This document shows positions 59,177 to 64,000 of a stretch of 64,000 bases of DNA, piece after piece. The stretch is taken from positions 835,001 through 899,000 of the forward strand of contig JADEYG010000007.1 of the NCBI GenBank assembly GCA_016906335.1. The letters are read 5' to 3'. The stretch comes from Novakomyces olei. Lineage: Eukaryota > Ascomycota > Novakomycetes > Novakomycetales > Novakomycetaceae. Under the pieces are notes generated by a model. That model searched no databases, was not told where the DNA came from, and saw nothing but the letters and a program-made list of their open reading frames with translations. Position 1 is the first letter of the stretch. Each line of letters starts with the position of its first letter. The position numbers and the translations under genes are program-made.

Positions 59177-60875
59177 CTAAAGTCTTTTTCTTTTCGACCC
59201 AAGTTCTTCACCCACTGTATCAAATTCAATAAGCGGCAAACTCGTCTTTCTCTTCATATTGCCTGCCAAAAATTGACGAGACGCCATCGCTTTTGCTCCT
59301 GCGTTTTCTTTGTCATTTTTTCCTGTGGTATCTGTCTTCAAGCTATCGGTCATATTTTCGATTGAAGCCAAAGGCTTACTCCCATCTTTTGGTACACCCA
59401 AGTCATTGTTGGTCGAATTGTTCGGATTCGAACGCAAACGACGACTAAGTCGCTTTCCAGGGTCACATGACGGCTCCTGTGCAGTTATATCAACTGCTTT
59501 GCAATTGGTATCTATTCCACCCAGCTTCTGCTCAATCTCTTTACAAATTCTTTCTTTTCCCTCCGTTGAGTTCTGCTCAAGAATAGACAGAGCATTCGTG
59601 GCCGCAATCAATCCAGCACCCTTTTTACTCTGAGCTCGGCCGATGCCGGCTTCGTATTTGCCAATACAGAAGGCCACTGTGTATCGTTCAGAGGGCGTCA
59701 TTATATTCTCATCCACAACATGATATTCAATGCAAGACTGCACCTCTGGCCCGTAAAGATAAAACAGCAAATTGTACACCTTTTCCAATTCGTCCAATCC
59801 AATCTTATTCGTCTCTGCGTCCTCGTAATCCTTTAGCTTAGGACTAATTAGCTCAAAAATGAACCTTTGAGCCACTTCATAGCCACTAGATGGACTACCC
59901 ATGACAAGACCAGCGATATAGGCCTCAAAAAGGTCAGCATGCATCTGTACTCTTTGCTTGAATTCAATGAGATGATCCTCCGAATTTCCAGCACTAGATG
60001 CAAGAGGCCCTGAGCTAATGCATTGTCGACGAACGTATTCATCCCCAACTCGCAGCCTTTCCGGCAACCCATATGTTTCCGCATAAAACTGTGCCGACTC
60101 GTTAGAGGTAAGTTCAGCTCGAACTCGCGACATTTTGCGCTTTGTCCATGTTGGATTACGCGAAAAAATTATTAGCAGCACTAAATGATTGAACAAACTA
60201 TCGCCCAAAAACTTGACTTTTTGCCTTCACGCGCAATATCAATTTTCTTTCGTCCATTCAAGCGATCATGTGCAAATGACGAATGAGTAAATACAATATC
60301 TCGAATTTGTTCATTTTCGATCACGGGTAGCGCTGGAGGCCACTCCCCTTTGTAGAGTTCAGAAAAGTCTTGAACACTTTTCGCAGGTAAGCCCAACGTA
60401 CGATCACTATCAGAAACGGCCAAAGTCTTTGAAGCAGACGATTCACTGTGCTTAGTAGGCGAACTAGACACGGCTACATCTGCATAGTCTGCCCTGTTGG
60501 TGCTATGATCAGGTTCTTTATCGTCCTTAAAATGGTGAATTAGCCGTTCGATAGCACAAACAGCTTCGCGATCTATTGACGTGCCTTCAACGCAGAGCCT
60601 AACCTACTCAGAAAGCTTGAAATTTAGTACAAAGCCGTAAAAATGTGCAATTTGGAAAAAACCTCTCCAGCTAGTTTTCTCTTTTTCAATGATTCATCCA
60701 TAAAAGTTGCGCCGGATCCACAAATAGATTAACTTACGATAGCATTAGAAGAGCCGTTCGCTTGCGACATTGCATAAGTTCTCGCCCTTGAAAAAGTACG
60801 CGGAGAATCGAAGGTCCGCGGCGCGGCGTCTGTTAACAATCTGGTATCAACAGACGTTTGTTTACTTTCCGTCAT
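59177..60875 (-). CDS. RNT1: Rnt1/Pac1-like RNase III with an apparent -1 frameshift
   Basis: Class I RNase III cuts double-stranded RNA hairpins in pre-rRNA and snRNA/snoRNA precursors in the nucleus. Exon 1 (60875-60738) and exon 2 (from 60603) join in phase through a GTAAGT donor. The RNase III domain shows IVFTHSSFAHDRLNGRK, FLGDSLFNHL, RVRAELTSNESAQFYAETYG and HADLFEAYIAGL (the catalytic Asp and Glu of the last helix). A dsRNA-binding domain with GIGRAQSKKGAGLIAATNAL follows, and the basic tail ends GSKRKRL. The frame changes by -1 at C-AAA-AAG (60218-60222 on the plus strand), between IAREGKK and KFLGD. One missing A, sequence error or true programmed slippage would each explain it. At the usual Glu before FLGD a Lys appears, which is odd. 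Total is about 520 residues. Confidence 0.82.
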
Positions 60876-61049
60876 AATAGACTTGGCTATTGTCGCGAGT
60901 ACAATAATATGGGGCCAGAGCACAATATTACTTGTAAACAATCTATAGTTTATTTATATTTAACCCTGACTAACCCTGATCCGTCATTATTTATTATTTA
61001 TTATTTCATTGTTTGTTGTCCCTTGTTTTTCCACTTAATTGATTAATTT
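60876..61049. other. RNT1 upstream region
   Basis: Contains ATTTAACCCTGACTAACCCTG at about 60957 (two broken telomere-like units) and ATTATTT repeats. No gene is seen. Confidence 0.45.
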
Positions 61050-61292
61050 TGTTGAATTTTATCAGCAAAGTTCTTAGGTAGGATGATTGAATTAGCGACG
61101 AACAATAGCTTCAGCTTAAGCCCCCTAGGGTTCTAAGAGTTTTCTTGGCTTATATATATAAATAACTATGAATGTAAAGTGAGATCTAGTAAAATAAGGT
61201 TAAACGAACTGACACGCACGTTAGGTGTATTTGAATTTGTAAAGGACAAACGAAAGTGGTATTGAGAAGAATAATAAATTCTTATTTCAGCA
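61050..61292. mobile_element. probable solo LTR related to the copia LTR
   Basis: It starts TGTTGAATTT and ends TTATTTCAGCA. The layout follows the intact copia LTR: a GCTTCAGCT-like motif, a CCCCC/AGGGTT stretch, a TATATATA box, then AACGAACTGACAC near AACAACTGACAC of the intact one. Sequence identity is low, so it is a related but older family. No target duplication is visible. Confidence 0.5.
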
Positions 61293-61530
61293 ATTATTAT
61301 AAGCCCTTTTAACATCCAATATTTATCCCGACGATGTGCAATAATAGTGCGGTTATGAGCTCGCCAGAAAGGCAAAATTTCTTAAAAAAATCGCAGGACT
61401 TGAATTTATTCAAAAGTGCGCCTGTTGTAATTATTAATTTGTTAATTTATTAATTGGTAGTAGTAGTCAACTAGTCTAATAACAAATTAATCAATGAAGT
61501 GAATAAATAAAAAATAAATTAAAGTTATTT
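61293..61530. other. spacer between LTR-like pieces
   Basis: AT-rich with ATTAATTTGTTAATT runs. Nothing is recognised. Confidence 0.4.
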
Positions 61531-61740
61531 TGCAGTTCGAACGGTTGATCTAAACTATCTGACTGTATGATGAAGATCCCCAAGGTTCAGAGGTGCTGTC
61601 AGGCATATATATATTCAATAAGAATTTAGGGGAGATTTCAGTAAGTAAAAAGTAGAGACAGAATTAGCCATGTAAAAAGACAGTGATTATTTCAAATGAA
61701 CAGAGTTAAATACTAGTTATATAGAGTCCACTTCTCAACA
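61531..61740. mobile_element. LTR-like fragment sharing motifs with the one at 58239
   Basis: Shares GTTCGAACGGTT, CATATATATATTCA and a GTCCACTTCTCAACA end with the solo LTR near 58239. The left end is not sharp. It is an old fossil. Confidence 0.5.
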
Positions 61741-61863
61741 AATAATAATTAATAACTAATAACTAATAATTAATAATTAATAATTAATAATTAATAATTA
61801 ATAAAACAAATTAATTTGTCAAAGGCTATCCGTAATTACAATATACGACTCACGCGTCCACGG
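61741..61863. repeat. AATAATT tandem tract and DPB2 leader
   Basis: AATAACTAATAATTAATAATT-type units fill 61741-61805, directly after the LTR-like end and 60 bp before DPB2. Confidence 0.7.
61852..61857. promoter_or_regulatory. MCB box upstream of DPB2
   Basis: ACGCGT ends 6 bp before the DPB2 ATG. It fits G1/S control of a replication gene, though the position is unusually close and the box could be in the transcript leader. Confidence 0.5.
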
Positions 61864-64000
61864 ATGGCGACAGTCGAGCCTGGCCAGCTACGACCGTTCG
61901 CGTTTCGAGTTTTTACCAAAAAATACAATTTGTCGCTGCGCACAGAAGCTTTACGCGTTCTGGCCGAGTTTGTTACGCGTCGTGCCGGTATAGACTGGCG
62001 TGGACGCGTAGAAAATGTGCTGGACGAAGTGGCGCGTATATACAAACGGACTGACCGTAACCCATTCGTATTTACGACATACAATGATACTAATATGTGG
62101 CAGAATCCAATCCGATCGTGAGCGAGAAGACGCTTCTCCCTATATTGCACTCGCTAGAAGTTCCTCACCAGACCAGAGCCAACAGTCTAGCGAGGCACAC
62201 CAGCGCCGTCCTAGACGCGGAGCCAAAAGCAGATTCGAATGCCGCGCAAATAAGGAGAACGGCAAGCATTGATGACGTGGTGAAGCCGCGTGATTACTTT
62301 TCGGTTGTAGACGCGTTCGCTATGCCGCGCTGGGACTATGACGCGGCACGGCGAACGTTTGTACGTGTTACGGACAAGCCCAAGTCCGTCTTGGGCGATG
62401 TGCACGGCCGGGCGGCCATGTTACGCGAAAGGTACTATATTCTGAAGCACAGAGTACTGCGACACGAAATATTCCAGCAAAACAAGATCCTGGGTGAGTC
62501 CAACAGCAGTAGCAAGCTCAGTACAATCAAAGCCATGCTGGGCCGAGCCGGCCAATCTTTTATTGTTCTAGGCCTTTTGACACGTGGCCAAGATGGGCGT
62601 GTCTACCTTGAAGACCCGGACGACCGTGTAGAACTAGACCTTTCCCGATGCTCTGTCGGCTCTGGCTGGTTCTGTTTCGGCATTATGGTTCTCGTTGACG
62701 GAGTCTATCGTGCCGATGGATCTCTACGCGCCATGGTTTTGGCTCACCCGCCACCAGAGGTGCGTAGCAAAACGCTACAGGCGTACGGGCCTCTTGATTT
62801 TCTGGGATTAGGCCATGAAAAGGCACAGGAATTACTTCTGCACAAGGCAGAAGCTAAATTTACAGATAGCACAATTGTATTTGCGGCACAAACCGCTGTT
62901 GATGGGCTGGGAGGCCTTCGTGCACTAGAGACACTACTAGATTATTATGAAAGGCAGCCAGTACTACCACTCGCCATTATATTAATAGGCAGTTTTATCG
63001 AGGGAGGGCAAGAGGGCAGCAGCGGCAGCCAGGACGGAAGTGCAACCCGGGCTTATCGAGAAAATTGGGACAAAATCAGCCGACTGCTTTCACAGCACTC
63101 TAGGGTTAATTCCAGCTGCCAGTTTGTTTTTGTGCCTGGCCCCTCTGATCCTTGGAGTACCGCTGTTGATTTTGTACCACGGAGACCAGTCCCTGAGCTC
63201 TTTACTTCAAGAGTCGCTCGAGTTTCGCGGGGTGCTATTTTTGCCTCGAATCCATGTCGTCTTGCTTATTTTTCTCAGGAAATCGTCATTAGCCGAGATG
63301 ACACGATAGGGAGGTTGCAACGTACAAGCATACGTCCTTATTGCGGAGCTGGAGCCACAGAGACAGAGGCCGTGGACATTGCCATGGCCGAAAATAACGA
63401 TACCCCGGATGAAGCTGTTAGGCAGGCTCAGCAGGTAAATATCCTTATTTAGGGTTCATTTTTTGATTTTGTAAATAAACATAATCTTCTTCGCTGTTTT
63501 TGTTAATTGCTTGCTTCATGTCGATATCGCAAAAGCTATGGTTAATGAAGTACCATCCAATTTATTTCTGGATGAGTCGAAATTAGAATGCGCTTCATAC
63601 AGATTAAACGATACTGATAAAAAGGTTGTACGGACGATTTGCGATCAGGCGAGTTTGGTGCCAGTGCCTCAGCGAGAAAGAGCAATTATCTGGGACTTTG
63701 ACCAGTCGCTGCGTCTGACTCCTTTACCGTCGGTGGTAAGTCTCTGCTCGATTCATTCCATTGTTCAATTTACTTCGATTCTGTTTCTGATGAGTTTTTT
63801 TTAATAGAATAAAAGGGAGCATGCGTACATCCAATATATTGCAATCTGTTCTCTCTTTTTATTCCTCAACTCACCGAACTCGTTTACCATTTGACTAACT
63901 TTGCAGCTAGTTTTAGCAGAGCCCGAAATGGCACCTTTCCAAATACATTATTCAGGAGTGCTGGCGCTGAATCCTGGAGCCCTATTTCAAGGCCGTCGTG
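61864..64000 (+). CDS. DPB2: DNA polymerase epsilon subunit 2 (Dpb2), 5' part
   Basis: Dpb2 is the essential B-subunit of the leading-strand polymerase and links it to the CMG helicase. Exon 1 is 61864-62056. A 47-nt intron (GTAACC, TACTAAT branch, GGCAG) leads to exon 2 at 62104-63434. Exon 3 ends at 63735 (GTAAGT), exon 4 starts at 63907, and the gene runs off the window. N-terminal helical domain: FAFRVFTKKYNLSLRTEALRV. OB-like part: SFIVLGLLTRGQDGRVYLED. Inactive calpain/phosphoesterase fold: LIGSFIE, CQFVFVPGPSDPWS, ASNPCRLAYFSQEIVISRDD. Exon 3 has IIWDFDQSLRLTPLP. The exon 3 acceptor is unclear: the only nearby AG (about 63535) does not fit the phase, so a further small exon or different junction is likely. 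Confidence 0.92.

Overview
The window looks like nuclear DNA of an ascomycete-type fungus. The support is a Vac7-family vacuolar protein, Atg7, Rnt1-like RNase III and Dpb2. Introns are short (about 47-170 nt) with TACTAAC-like branch sites, and the eL18 gene is split just after its ATG. A 10-bp box upstream of eL18 matches the fission-yeast HomolE element, and the N-terminus of the 6-phosphogluconate dehydrogenase is very like that of fission yeast. An early-branching ascomycete is my inference, not a proven placement.

Layout. 1-3264 is AT-rich and gene-poor. 3270-15564 is a Ty1/copia element on the minus strand that has itself received a 6,973-bp Ty3/gypsy chromovirus (7292-14264). Both have clean 5-bp target duplications and near-identical LTRs, so both are young. 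15768-35185 is a gene-dense block: a coiled-coil nuclear-type protein, ATG7, UBP14/USP5, RFT1, a YPR011C-like mitochondrial carrier, a GH2 beta-galactosidase, RPL18 and RFA1. 35300-41000 is a repeat domain: a 440-bp TAA microsatellite, a 119-bp LTR-like mini-element, six 72-bp palindromic units with MCB and CRE-like cores, a TATA box, fifteen 167-bp satellite units with a 941-bp higher-order period, and 169-bp CACGTG repeats. 41337-64000 is again genic: a formin GBD/FH3-like protein, VAC7, a WEE1 kinase, GND1, a STIMATE-family protein, a NASP/Sim3 histone chaperone, an RNase III, and the 5' part of DPB2, which runs off the end.

Genes working together. RFA1 and DPB2 are replication genes, and both carry an ACGCGT (MCB) box just upstream of the ATG. 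WEE1 and the NASP-type chaperone also belong to the cell-cycle and chromatin programme. ATG7, VAC7 and the STIMATE-like protein are autophagy, vacuole or membrane genes. I see no true gene cluster; neighbours look independent.

Most notable points. (1) A Zn2Cys6 (GAL4-type) plus coiled-coil ORF lies antisense inside the chromovirus. (2) The same element shows a 13-nt self-priming signal and an LTR built of about eight hairpins. (3) The copia element has a primer site matching the anticodon arm of initiator tRNA-Met. (4) The 72-bp/TATA/167-bp locus may be a large non-coding transcription unit or a satellite centre. (5) GND1 appears to use a 5-nt micro-exon. (6) The RNase III gene has an apparent -1 frameshift beside its catalytic signature. 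(7) WEE1 carries an Asn/Cys microsatellite insert inside its kinase domain and telomere-like repeats in its coding sequence. No searches were run; all family calls rest on recognition of motifs.
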